Positions 1 to 8,123 are shown, counted from the first letter of the stretch. The stretch: DNA of 64,000 bases from Clostridium sp. CS001 (GCF_020443565.1 NZ_JAIZZN010000023.1:1-64000), one strand, 5' to 3'. Numbers and translations are program-made. Notes: generated by a model not told the origin, from the letters alone.

Positions 1-109
1 TGGAAAATGGGAATATTGCCAACAGCTGAATGATGGGAGCCGTATGAGCTGAGAGGTTCACGTACGGTTCTGAGAGAAACTAAGGGGGAAGTTCCCTTGG
101 TTTACTTAC
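1..109 (+). mobile_element. 3' end of a group II intron (domains V and VI)
   Basis: Positions 37-70 form a 34-nt group II intron domain V: GAGCCGTATG pairs with CGTACGGTTC around a short distal stem, and the catalytic AGC triad is at 38-40. The following short hairpin (AAGGG/CCCTT) and the tract TTTACTTAC fit domain VI and the 3' splice end near 109. The rest of this intron lies left of the window. Directly after it the sequence reads as the inside of another intron's reverse transcriptase, so this intron appears to be inserted into that gene. The exact 3' boundary is inferred. Confidence 0.8.
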
Positions 110-1136
110 TGGATTATATTAACAACAGAAGAGAAAGAAGCAAAGAGAATTCTATGTTACTTGAGAAAATATTATAGGTATAGACTTAAATTAGAACTAT
201 CAGAGGAAAAAAACATCCATAACAAACTTGACAGTAAACCCTATAAAATTTCTAGGGTTCATCGTTAAAGCAGCGGCACCGAGAGGTGCTCCGACAAGTA
301 GTAAAGTAAAGTTAGTAGGAAAAGCATATCCCAATATGGAAAAAGTTAAAAGTCAGGTTCAAAATATAAATAATGAAGTAAGAAAACTTAAAAATATTAT
401 GTCTGATACACTAAGAACACTTAAAATAAACAAAATTAACTCTATAATAATGGGAGTTGCTGAGTATTGGAAAACAGCCATATGTAGTGATACCTTTAGT
501 TATATAGATGAAAATGTTCATAGGTGTGCTTATGCCACATTTAAGAGAATGTATGGTAATAAAATAAGAAATCACCGCGTACCATTAGAGAAACTAATTA
601 ATAACCAAAATAGACATAATGGATATAAAACAAAAACTTTTGCAGTGAAAGTACAGAATAATTATATTGGGATAACAAAAGCTTTTATAACTCATAGCAA
701 TTGGGAACGCTGTCCATTTAATAGTAAAATGACACCTTATACGGAAGAAGGCAGAGAACTATATATAAAACGAAATGGTAAAACTAAAAAGCTACCGCTT
801 AACAGACCTAATATATTAGAAGCCGTAGAATCTACAATGACTGCCAATAGGCAAATTTACAATTTTGAATATTTTATGAATAGAGCTTATGCATATAACC
901 GTGACAAAGGTAACTGTAGAGTTTGTAATAAGCCTCTGAAAGAGCACGAAAGTCATTGCCATCATATAAGAAATTCATTACCTATTAATGAAATAAACAA
1001 AGTACCAAATTTAGCTTACACATGTGTCACTTGTCACGAGTATATTCATGGAATGACTATACCAATAAAAACTACAAAAGAAATTAAAATTAAAATAAAG
1101 GCATACAAAGAAGAACTTAAAGTTGTTAGAGCATAA
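110..1136 (+). pseudogene. Group II intron-encoded reverse transcriptase/maturase, 3' part, interrupted and frameshifted
   Basis: Reading begins at TGG ATT ATA, giving WIILTTEEKEAKRIL, the stretch that normally follows the catalytic YADD of group II reverse transcriptases. After LKLELSEEK the frame shifts at a run of seven A (207-213; six would keep the frame) and continues as TSITNLTVNPIKFLGF, then the maturase X domain. The C-terminus carries an HNH endonuclease: CRVC, CHHI and CVTCHEYIH near residues 232-275 of the 228-1136 frame. The N-terminal RT part is missing because another group II intron end abuts at 109. The product cannot be full length. The long open frame beginning with TTG at 228 is not a real start. 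Confidence 0.85.
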
Positions 1137-1198
1137 TACATGCAGTAAGGCTGTAAAATGTTGAAATTCGATGGAGAAAAGTAAATTCGTTTGTTGGT

Positions 1199-1276
1199 AC
1201 GCTGTGTGCGATGAAAGTTGCATGCACAGTGTGGACCCGGGGAAAAGATGGAGAAAATTTCAAAGTCTTACCTATG
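1199..1276 (+). ncRNA. Group II intron domain V/VI of the HNH-type intron
   Basis: Positions 1199-1232 can be aligned base for base to a 34-nt domain V, with GATGAAAG in the middle and pairing arms GTGTGC/GCACAG. The catalytic triad is CGC (1200-1202) instead of the commoner AGC. The following purine-rich stretch and CTTACCTAT near 1268-1275 would be domain VI and the 3' end. It lies just after the HNH-type maturase remnant, as expected for that intron. The terminal pair of domain V is weak, so activity is doubtful. Confidence 0.7.
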
Positions 1277-1323
1277 GGTATTAGCTGAAAGAAACTATCT
1301 TATTATCACACTTATAAAAATAT

Positions 1324-1352
1324 TTTAATGATATATTTATATGTGGTATAAT
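1324..1352 (+). promoter_or_regulatory. Sigma-A type promoter for the TIR gene
   Basis: TTTAAT (1324-1329) and TATAAT (1347-1352) are separated by 17 bp, about 40 bp upstream of the TIR gene start. The -10 box is perfect and the -35 box is weak. Confidence 0.55.
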
Positions 1353-1389
1353 ATGTACAAAGTGATTTAATTTGGGATAGGCGGGGTAT

Positions 1390-2634
1390 ATGAACATGAA
1401 TGAAAAAGATTTTTTATTTACATTAAAAGAATATATTAGTGCTGAAGGTAAAGAGGAAATATTAGCGTTGTTAAAAGATTGTCAACTGAATTTTAATTAT
1501 ACTAGCGTATTTGCTACAAAGTCATATCAATTTAGGGCATACGTTGATTTAAGGGTGCCTGTTATTAACATGGGCAGGTTAAAAGAATTTCAGTCTGAAA
1601 TAAATAAATATTGCGGTGATATTTTTATGGAGGATGAGCAATACGCTTATTTTGGCGTTGAAATAAAACCACAAATAATGACTTCTAAAAACGATTCGGA
1701 TTTCGAAAAATCCGAAGTAGAAAATGTAGAGAATAATGATGTTAGCAAGCTGGGAAATGGCACTATTAAAGTTTCAAATAAGACAGTCGAAGCTTTAGCG
1801 CAAACAATAACAGGTGATAATGGAAAATCTTTTTATAGAAAAGGATATGAACTTGTTAAATTCTTTAATGAGCTAGGATTTAATGATACATATGGTCAAG
1901 GCTTTCCTTCAAGGATAGATTTCACCAGAGAACGTACAGCCTTGATAAATGAAAATGAGGATATTTCTAGTGTTTTTGAAAATTTGCTAGACCCTAGAGA
2001 TTATATTGATAGTACATTTACGGTAGATTCAATAGCACAATATTTAAATCAGTATTTAAAATATGATGGCCTTGAGTTAACAAAGGTATTAGGCTTTTAT
2101 AAGCTGTGCATAGCCCAAAAGAATAAAACAAGAGACTTAGATAAATTAATAGCTGTAACTGAGCAAGAAGTAGTAGAAAAAAAGCCGCCTAAAGATGGTG
2201 TAACGGTATTCTTTTCATACTCTCATAAAGATGAAGCAATGAGAGATGAACTTGAAAAACACCTTATTATGCTAAAACGTAAAGGGGTAATAAATACTTG
2301 GCATGACAGGCGAATTGATGCTGGTAGTGTTCTAAATGCTGAGATTGATGATAACCTTAAAGAAGCAGATATTATTCTTTTATTAATAAGTGTAGATTTT
2401 TTAGTTTCAGACTACTGTTATGATATTGAAATGAATAAGGCATTAGAAATGCATGAGAGTAAGCAAGCAGTTATTGTTCCGATAATACTTAGAAATTGCG
2501 ACTGGCATTCAGCACCTTTTGCTAAATTACTAGCATTACCTACAGATGGCAAAAGTGTGTCTACTTGGGCTGATCTGGATGCTGCTTTTTTAAATATTGC
2601 AAAGGGAATTGAAAATATAGCTACAAAATTGTAG
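1390..2634 (+). CDS. TIR-domain protein, candidate anti-phage effector
   Basis: A 414-residue protein. The C-terminal part from about residue 271 is a TIR domain: VTVFFSYSHKDE at the start, the DAGSVLNAEID segment, and SDYCYDIEM where E347 sits at the place of the catalytic glutamate of NAD-cleaving TIR domains. Residues 1-120 are not recognised. Residues 125-240 (GKSFYRKGYELVKFFNELGF...) form a separate helical-looking domain that may act as sensor or oligomerisation module; it resembles N-terminal domains of abortive-infection proteins, but I cannot name it firmly. Bacterial TIR proteins of this build often deplete NAD+ on phage infection; that function is inferred here. It has its own promoter and terminator and is followed by an attC-like repeat. 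No partner gene is adjacent. Confidence 0.8.
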   Translation: MNMNEKDFLFTLKEYISAEGKEEILALLKDCQLNFNYTSVFATKSYQFRAYVDLRVPVINMGRLKEFQSEINKYCGDIFMEDEQYAYFGVEIKPQIMTSKNDSDFEKSEVENVENNDVSKLGNGTIKVSNKTVEALAQTITGDNGKSFYRKGYELVKFFNELGFNDTYGQGFPSRIDFTRERTALINENEDISSVFENLLDPRDYIDSTFTVDSIAQYLNQYLKYDGLELTKVLGFYKLCIAQKNKTRDLDKLIAVTEQEVVEKKPPKDGVTVFFSYSHKDEAMRDELEKHLIMLKRKGVINTWHDRRIDAGSVLNAEIDDNLKEADIILLLISVDFLVSDYCYDIEMNKALEMHESKQAVIVPIILRNCDWHSAPFAKLLALPTDGKSVSTWADLDAAFLNIAKGIENIATKL

Positions 2635-2648
2635 TTGTGATTATTCAT

Positions 2649-2672
2649 GCCGGGTAATTTCCCGGCTTTTTA
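2649..2672 (+). terminator. Rho-independent terminator after the TIR gene
   Basis: GCCGGG (2649-2654) pairs with CCCGGC (2661-2666) over a 6-nt loop and is followed by a T run. Confidence 0.9.
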
Positions 2673-2747
2673 TAGTTATATAGATAATGTTTATGTTTAA
2701 CTGGACTTTTTAGCAAAGCAGCATATAAGCTATATCGAACATTCCTT

Positions 2748-2861
2748 CAGCTAACAATATGTTCAAATTCGCTTTGCATGAAAAGACTGCAAAGCACACC
2801 TGCGAGCCTAAGATAAGAGTTATCTAAGGCTCTCGGCGTTTTGAACATGAAACGTTAGAAG
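2748..2861 (+). repeat. attC-like imperfect inverted repeat, copy A
   Basis: The outer arms are CTAACAATATGTTCAAA at 2751 and TTTTGAACATGAAACGTTAG ending near 2858: CTAAC pairs with GTTAG, ATGTTCAAA pairs with TTTGAACAT, and unpaired spacers lie between. This is the R''-L''/L'-R' arrangement of integron attC sites. Inside are two further hairpins, GCTTTGC/GCAAAGC and GAGCCTAAGATAA/TTATCTAAGGCTC (one mismatch). The AAC and GTT core triplets are present, but the flanking R-box consensus is only partly matched. The site follows the TIR gene in the orientation expected for a gene cassette. Confidence 0.6.
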
Positions 2862-2948
2862 AAATGTCCTTCATGGTCGCTTCTAACGGGTCATTTAAAA
2901 AAGTAGTATTAAATCTAAAAAGTGATGAAAGCAAGGGGGGAAATTTGT

Positions 2949-4172
2949 ATGAAAAAATCTTCATTAAAAAGTAGGATTATCCTTCAATTAGAAGAAAAAA
3001 TTAAACAGTATGAAGATAGAGCAATAGAAGAATTTCTATGTCGCTTAGAGGAGACGGGTGCGCCAATAATAGAAGAGTTAGAAGATGATACTCAAAACAA
3101 TCTAGTTACTTTTATATACCGTGGGGATATAGAATGTAAAAGTGTTTTGTTTGTGCCTGATATAGGATTAGATAGATTTAAAGATAATTATAAAGATTTT
3201 CAAATGCAAAGGATAATGGAAACAGACCTATGGTTTATTACATATGAAGTGAAAAATGATTTGCGGTTTATATACTATTTTTCACCTAATGATCCATTGG
3301 ATGATAATTGGAATGATAGATTTGGTAATAGAGTTAAATATAATAGATTTAGTAAAAAAGCATTGATTTTTAATGAAGCAAATGTAGAAGACAAAGGTTC
3401 TTATGTAATAATGCCAAAGTCACCAAATGATGTTTGGGCTAAAAAAATAGAGAGTGTACCAAGAGGCAATATAGATGAATATAAATTTGAAAGTAATAAA
3501 TTAGAGGACAAGCGTAGAGTTAGAGTTTACACGCCTTATGGATATGCCGAGGAAGAAAAACCTTATGGATTCATGGTTTTAACTGATGGTGATGACTACA
3601 TCACTATTCTTTCTGCCATGGAAACTCTGAATAATCTTATAGCTTCTAAAAAAATACCTCCTATAGTTGCAATATTTATTGATTCAACAGAAAGTAGGGG
3701 AAAAGAATTAAAGTGTAATGACTCTTTCTGTGAGATTATTACAAAAGAATTACTTCCATGGGTTAGGGAAAATTATAATATTTCCAGCAATCCAAAAGAG
3801 GCTATAATTTGCGGAGTAAGTTTGGGAGGTTTAACAGCGGCTTATTTAGGGTTAAACTATTCAGATATTTTTGGCAATGTTCTTTCTCAATCAGGCTATT
3901 TTTGGTACAATTCAGAAGACTTTGCACCTAGTGAGGACTGCTGGATGAGTGCTAAGTTTAAGGAAGTAAATAAGCTGCCTCTTAAATTTTATTTAGATAT
4001 GGGAATTTTAGAAACTAAATATAAAATTATAGATCCCAATATAAATTTAAGAGATACCTTGATAGGTAAAGGCTACCAGGTTGATTTGCAATGGTTTAAT
4101 GGTGGTCATGATTACTTATCATGGGGAGAGACCTTGGCACATGGAGTGATTTCTCTTATCGGAATAAAATAG
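2949..4172 (+). CDS. Enterochelin-esterase-like alpha/beta hydrolase
   Basis: A 407-residue protein starting at the ATG preceded by GGGGGG eight bases upstream, rather than at an ATG 27 bases earlier without a good site. The C-terminal half is an esterase D/Fes-type alpha/beta hydrolase: RVRVYTPYGY, then VLTDGDD, the nucleophile elbow GVSLGG with S291, and a late GGHDYLSWGE carrying the likely catalytic histidine. The N-terminal 150 residues resemble the substrate-recognition domain of enterochelin esterases. Family members hydrolyse siderophore or other ester bonds; the substrate is unknown. No siderophore genes are nearby and there is no signal peptide, so a cytoplasmic role is likely. It lies between two attC-like repeats, like a single-gene cassette. 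Confidence 0.8.
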   Translation: MKKSSLKSRIILQLEEKIKQYEDRAIEEFLCRLEETGAPIIEELEDDTQNNLVTFIYRGDIECKSVLFVPDIGLDRFKDNYKDFQMQRIMETDLWFITYEVKNDLRFIYYFSPNDPLDDNWNDRFGNRVKYNRFSKKALIFNEANVEDKGSYVIMPKSPNDVWAKKIESVPRGNIDEYKFESNKLEDKRRVRVYTPYGYAEEEKPYGFMVLTDGDDYITILSAMETLNNLIASKKIPPIVAIFIDSTESRGKELKCNDSFCEIITKELLPWVRENYNISSNPKEAIICGVSLGGLTAAYLGLNYSDIFGNVLSQSGYFWYNSEDFAPSEDCWMSAKFKEVNKLPLKFYLDMGILETKYKIIDPNINLRDTLIGKGYQVDLQWFNGGHDYLSWGETLAHGVISLIGIK

Positions 4173-4232
4173 TGTAACATTATATTTCTACTAACAATTA
4201 TTGAACCATAGAATTAAAAGTTGGGACACATC

Positions 4233-4405
4233 TTCTAACAAAATATTGCTGTTCGCCTTGGCTGGATAAGCACTTTGAGTGTAACAAGTGCTTATTTAAC
4301 TGTAGTCTTTAAATATTGAGAAACCTAAATTACCGCCAAGGCACATTCCTTCACCAAGCGCGTCGCGCTAAGGTTCAGAAACGTTGGCAACAGGTCACGT
4401 TATAG
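4233..4405 (+). repeat. attC-like imperfect inverted repeat, copy B
   Basis: The left arm is TTCTAACAAAATATTGCTG (4233) followed by TTCGCCTTGGC; the right arm is GGCAACAGGTCACGTTATAG (to 4405). TAAC pairs with GTTA, and CTGTT(C)GCC pairs with GGCAACAG leaving one extrahelical C, a typical attC trait. CGCCTTGGC pairs with GCCAAGGC further in. Inner hairpins are ATAAGCACTT/AAGTGCTTAT and AGCGCG/CGCGCT. The segment 4336-4392 (57 bp) is identical to 6356-6412 in copy C and is much more GC-rich than its surroundings. Confidence 0.65.
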
Positions 4406-4515
4406 GTCATTTAAAGCAAGAAAATTATTTATCTAAGGTTATTTGGAATTATTTTTTAAGACACAGTTGTAAAATATTATTCAGTAATTATTAATCAAAA
4501 AGGGGGCGTACTTTA

Positions 4516-4746
4516 TTGAAAGAATCTATTGAAAAATATAACATGTGGATTTATTCATTAAGCAAATCTAAATATGTATTTGTAGTTTTTATTACATGTA
4601 TCCTTGAGGCACTGGCTCTTTCTGTAATTCCATCAATTATAAATGAAAATTACTCACATACTTTTGTAAAATTTATAGTAATTTTCATAGTTATATCTCT
4701 TATTAATTTTCCTGTTCACATTAGTCAATATAAAAAGAATCACTAA
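4516..4746 (+). CDS. Small membrane protein, unknown
   Basis: A 76-residue protein starting with TTG behind GGGGGCG. It has two predicted membrane segments, about residues 18-40 (YVFVVFITCILEALALSVI) and 50-70 (FVKFIVIFIVISLINFPVHI), with a short charged N-terminus and a lysine-rich tail. I do not recognise the family. It lies just downstream of attC-like copy B and upstream of a GNAT gene, and could form one cassette with it. Coding status is supported by the ribosome binding site and hydrophobic pattern only. Confidence 0.6.
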   Translation: MKESIEKYNMWIYSLSKSKYVFVVFITCILEALALSVIPSIINENYSHTFVKFIVIFIVISLINFPVHISQYKKNH

Positions 4747-4787
4747 AAATTGGTACGCAATCTTCTTAAAAGGTAACATATCAAGCT

Positions 4788-4847
4788 CGACTTCGTCTCT
4801 CAACGACCCGCATGTACTTACTTTTATATTTATGTAGCAATAAGCTA
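4788..4847 (+). repeat. Diverged direct repeat, copy 1 (partner at 5807)
   Basis: It shares GACTT, CGACC and a CTTA-TTTTATATTT-TGTA-AATAAGCTA block with 5807-5870. Both copies lie right after a gene. It could be the remnant of a cassette end, but no convincing inverted arms remain. Confidence 0.5.
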
Positions 4848-4901
4848 CAGATTTTAGAATATTCGTATTAAAGATAAATTTAGAAAGTTGAGGTTAAAAA
4901 A

Positions 4902-5801
4902 ATGGCAATAACATATCAAAAATACAAAGATATAGATGATTATAAAAGAATATGTACATTCTTAGAAAAAAATTATGAGTCTTATGGGACAAGGTTTGAT
5001 CATAATTTATCTCTATTCCAATTTCAGTGTGCATTATCATGTGGATTAGAAGAGTCTGTTAAGAGCATAGATGAGGCGTTAGAAAAAGTTTTTCTTTGGT
5101 TTGATGATGATAAATTAATTGGAATACTTGAAGATGGCGCCTTTTGTATAGCAGTAGATTACAGATTTATCTTTGATGAAATTGTTAAAATTGCAGAAGA
5201 ATTTTATTCTGATGTTGATAACAATGTTGAATGTAGTGTTTATGACAAAGACACCGACTATGAAAATGTATTATTAAATAGAGGGTATAATAAGTCAGAG
5301 GAGTACTGGGTAAGAAGGGATTTTGATTTTAATAATACAGTAAGTCGCATTGATTTGCCTGAAGGTTTTTACATAGAATTAGTTCCCAATCTTAAAGAGC
5401 ATGATGAAGTATATAGGGATTATAAGCTATGCTATGGAATTTTATTCAATAAGAATATTTTTCAAAACTTTTATAAAACATCAACCTATAAAAAAGAATT
5501 AGACTTAGTAGTTATTGGTCCTGATAGAAATGTAGTAGCTTTATGTAGTGGAAGATATGATGAAAAAAATAAATTGGTTACTATCGAAGCAGTATCCTGT
5601 TACCATGATTATAGGGGAAGAGGCATTAGTAAAGCATTACTATTACATGAATTAAATATCGCTAAAGATTTAGGTGCAGATAAAGTTACTGTATATACTG
5701 CTATGCCAGAAAAATATCCAGCTCCCAATAAACTTTACGAATCAGTTGGATTTAAAGTAGTTGGAAATATATATGTATGGAAAAAGCATAAAAATATATA
5801 A
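4902..5801 (+). CDS. GNAT family N-acetyltransferase, two-domain
   Basis: A 299-residue protein. The C-terminal half is a clear GNAT domain: VTIEAVSCYHDYRGRGIS around residues 225-245 holds the acetyl-CoA-binding R/Q-x-x-G-R-G motif, followed by a helix and the APNKLYESVGFKVVG C-terminal strand. The N-terminal 150 residues look like a second, degenerate GNAT-like half (the KLIGILEDGA segment), as in tandem-GNAT proteins. The acceptor substrate is not predictable. The start ATG has a modest GTTGAGG site. A diverged repeat precedes the gene and another follows it; attC-like copies B and C flank the whole block. Confidence 0.85.
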   Translation: MAITYQKYKDIDDYKRICTFLEKNYESYGTRFDHNLSLFQFQCALSCGLEESVKSIDEALEKVFLWFDDDKLIGILEDGAFCIAVDYRFIFDEIVKIAEEFYSDVDNNVECSVYDKDTDYENVLLNRGYNKSEEYWVRRDFDFNNTVSRIDLPEGFYIELVPNLKEHDEVYRDYKLCYGILFNKNIFQNFYKTSTYKKELDLVVIGPDRNVVALCSGRYDEKNKLVTIEAVSCYHDYRGRGISKALLLHELNIAKDLGADKVTVYTAMPEKYPAPNKLYESVGFKVVGNIYVWKKHKNI

Positions 5802-5806
5802 GGAGT

Positions 5807-5870
5807 TGACTTGCAGTCATCTCCTACGACCTCAATGGTGCTTATTTTTATATTTGTGTAAGAATAAGCT
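5807..5870 (+). repeat. Diverged direct repeat, copy 2 (partner at 4788)
   Basis: Second member of the pair described at 4788-4847. It is followed by a small hairpin ATATCCTA/TAGGATAT around 5878-5908. Confidence 0.5.
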
Positions 5871-5915
5871 AATAACATATCCTATTGCAGGACATTTGTA
5901 GGATATATCATTTTA

Positions 5916-6116
5916 ATGTTTGGGATGGAGAAATTCAAGGTATTTTGTTGTTTACTTAAACAAAACTTTCAAGCAGGTATTTATGATATATTTAATATTT
6001 CCTTAACTAATATGAATAAAAAATTTATTAAATATATTAATAGCATTGGAAATAGAGATTCTATCTCTAATATAATAAAAGGTGTCTTAGGCGAGAGGAA
6101 TCTTTTTAAACAATAA
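5916..6116 (+). CDS. Doubtful small ORF, 66 residues
   Basis: An open frame coding a cysteine- and lysine-containing 66-residue peptide with no recognised domain and no visible ribosome binding site before the ATG. It may be a remnant or chance ORF in the space between the GNAT gene and attC-like copy C. Confidence 0.2.
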   Translation: MFGMEKFKVFCCLLKQNFQAGIYDIFNISLTNMNKKFIKYINSIGNRDSISNIIKGVLGERNLFKQ

Positions 6117-6252
6117 TAAAGCCATACAAATAGCAGTTTAAATATTTTTTTAATTTGAATCCTTTATATATTGTGCAACAATTGTTATGGAGTAAAGATC
6201 ATATTCTACGATATCTGGGGTAGGTCTTCCTCAAAGTCTAGTTACTAAACGA

Positions 6253-6425
6253 CCTATAACAAAATGTTGCCATTCGCCTTGGCTGGTGAGTCTTTTGAAT
6301 AGGTATAATTTATACAAAGAATGGATATCTCAAACTAAGAAAATCAAAACTAACACCAAGGCACATTCCTTCACCAAGCGCGTCGCGCTAAGGTTCAGAA
6401 ACGTTGGCAACACGAAACGTTGTGC
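6253..6425 (+). repeat. attC-like imperfect inverted repeat, copy C
   Basis: The left arm is CTATAACAAAATGTTGCCA followed by TTCGCCTTGGCTGG (also in copy B); the right arm is TTGGCAACACGAAACGTTGT (to about 6421). TGTTGCCA pairs with TGGCAACA and ATAAC with GTTGT (one G-T pair). The 57-bp segment 6356-6412 is identical to copy B, while the inner segment 6286-6350 is unrelated. That is the pattern expected of recombination sites with conserved arms and a variable loop. An open frame across it (6286-6525) is not considered coding. Confidence 0.65.
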
Positions 6426-6545
6426 GCCGCGTTGTCCCATAAGTTCTGAGCTAGTAACTCAGACATTACTACAATACCAATTGACGAACGATTGTAAAAA
6501 ACTTCATAATTGCATGAAATCATAAAGAAAATGGGGTAATAAAAT

Positions 6546-7520
6546 ATGGATATGGATAGATTCTATTCAATGTGCTTACAAGGAAATGTACTTGAGGCCA
6601 TTAAATATTTAAAAACATTTAAGGATAAAAATAATGATATTCTTATGTTAATAAAACAATATGAAGAACGCTTTTTAACTGATAATGAAGTTTATAAAAT
6701 TGACTCAGATGATTCATGGGTAAAAGATGTATTAAATTGTTATTTGAGTTATTTTCGTTTTGTGTTAATTAATAATTCTACAGAACAGGCTGAACAGAGA
6801 TTAATTTTGAGTTTGTCAAAATTGGTAACCATTAATTGGGATTCTAATTTAGATGATATAGAATCAGAATTAGAAAATATATTTAAAGAGAAAGGATATT
6901 CATTTTTAGGTGGATTGACATCATCATTTAGAGGTCCTTATATTTGGAAGAATACTCTAAAGGAAGAGTTTAATGTATCATTGCCTGATGGTGAGCATGA
7001 TGTAGTAGTGTACTTTATTTCTGATTTTTTAATGTTAAGTTGGGCGCACTTTGCTACACTGGGAAAACATTATGCAGGGGGATGGGCTAAACCTGAAGGA
7101 CTATATTACGTTAATAATGGAATCGAAAATATAGATACGAATTCTACCAAGTTTCAAGTATGGTTTTTAAAACACGAAGCACAACATTTAAGTGATTATA
7201 CAAATTTTCCAAATTTAAACGGGCGCAATTTAGAGTATAGGGCAAAATTGACTGAACTTATCTATAACCCCCAACCATATAACTTAATAGAAAAATTCTT
7301 AAATCAATCAGAGAATGACAAGTCAATACCACATTCATATGCAGCATATTCAATTATAAAGCAACTTTCTTTTTTAGTATTTGGACAAGAGTATGTTTAT
7401 GACAAGGAGCAATGGAAAAATATAGAGTTTGATTATATTTCTAGCTTTGCATCCGAACTACTTTTAAAAGATACTGAAGAGTTACATGAAGCAGGAAGTG
7501 AAACAGAGGGTATAATTTAA
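6546..7520 (+). CDS. Zincin-like protein of unknown function
   Basis: A 324-residue soluble protein. It contains HEAQH (H210, E211, H214) followed by EYRAKLTE (E230), a spacing compatible with a zinc-metallopeptidase site with a downstream glutamate ligand. The N-terminal 100 residues are helical and lack a signal peptide. I cannot assign a named family. It is the first gene after attC-like copy C and would be the coding part of a third cassette. A small lipoprotein-like or membrane-anchored protein gene follows 65 bases after the stop. Proteolytic activity is inferred from the motif only. Confidence 0.75.
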   Translation: MDMDRFYSMCLQGNVLEAIKYLKTFKDKNNDILMLIKQYEERFLTDNEVYKIDSDDSWVKDVLNCYLSYFRFVLINNSTEQAEQRLILSLSKLVTINWDSNLDDIESELENIFKEKGYSFLGGLTSSFRGPYIWKNTLKEEFNVSLPDGEHDVVVYFISDFLMLSWAHFATLGKHYAGGWAKPEGLYYVNNGIENIDTNSTKFQVWFLKHEAQHLSDYTNFPNLNGRNLEYRAKLTELIYNPQPYNLIEKFLNQSENDKSIPHSYAAYSIIKQLSFLVFGQEYVYDKEQWKNIEFDYISSFASELLLKDTEELHEAGSETEGII

Positions 7521-7585
7521 TAATAATAAATGATTCATTAAGGAATATGCCTATTATTTAATTTGAAAGGTATGTGAGGGAAAGT

Positions 7586-8095
7586 ATGAGATATAAAAAA
7601 AGACGAATACTTCTATTAATTCTGATCTTTATTCTGCTACTGATTGTATTACGATTAGTAGGAGTTATTGATTTTAACCTCTATAGTTCAAGTATTAATT
7701 CAAATCAAACTGCATCAATTGCAAACTCAAAAAAAACGGGGAAATATAGAATTGAATTTGAATATAACAACAAAAATATATATACACACATTATCATGAA
7801 TGACAATCAAGAACTTGTTTCTGTTATTGTGAAAATAGAAGAATATAATTTCACTGGTAATTATTTCATGCCATTCTATAAAAAATTCACAACTACATAT
7901 GAGTGCACCTTTAAGACGTCCAATATGAATACTGATAATATTTTTACCGAGGAAAATCAAATAAGCGGTAAAATTGAGGGAGCTGTCGTATCTGAAATAA
8001 AAGGAATCTGTTCAATTAAAAAAGCAAAGAATCTAGCCATAGAAAAGGCAGTTAACTCTATGAAAGCCTATGTTATTGATAGTATAAGTAAGTAG
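7586..8095 (+). CDS. Membrane-anchored protein, unknown
   Basis: A 169-residue protein starting at the ATG behind GAGGGA (7576-7581) in preference to an upstream in-frame GTG. Residues 2-28 (RYKKRRILLLILIF...) form a positively charged start and one membrane helix; the remainder is a predicted extracytoplasmic beta-rich domain (TGKYRIEFEYNNKNIYTHI...) ending in a helix. There is no lipobox cysteine. I do not recognise the family. It probably acts at the outer face of the membrane. It may be co-transcribed with the zincin-like gene upstream. Confidence 0.65.
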   Translation: MRYKKRRILLLILIFILLLIVLRLVGVIDFNLYSSSINSNQTASIANSKKTGKYRIEFEYNNKNIYTHIIMNDNQELVSVIVKIEEYNFTGNYFMPFYKKFTTTYECTFKTSNMNTDNIFTEENQISGKIEGAVVSEIKGICSIKKAKNLAIEKAVNSMKAYVIDSISK

Positions 8096-8123
8096 GAATG
8101 ATAAGATGATTTTTGTAGAAAGA

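Noticed and set aside
228-1136. Reading the maturase remnant as an intact gene starting with TTG
   Set aside because: The RT part continues upstream in another frame and the TTG lies in mid-domain; it is a pseudogene.
2862-2895. Second palindrome TTAGAAG...CTTCTAA just after attC-like copy A
   Set aside because: It shares its downstream GGTCATTTAAA with copy B's flank, but it is short and may be part of the same site; it was not called separately.
6286-6525. Open frame of 79 codons across attC-like copy C
   Set aside because: It lies on the repeat, begins inside its left arm, has no ribosome binding site, and its peptide only reflects the GC-rich inverted repeat.
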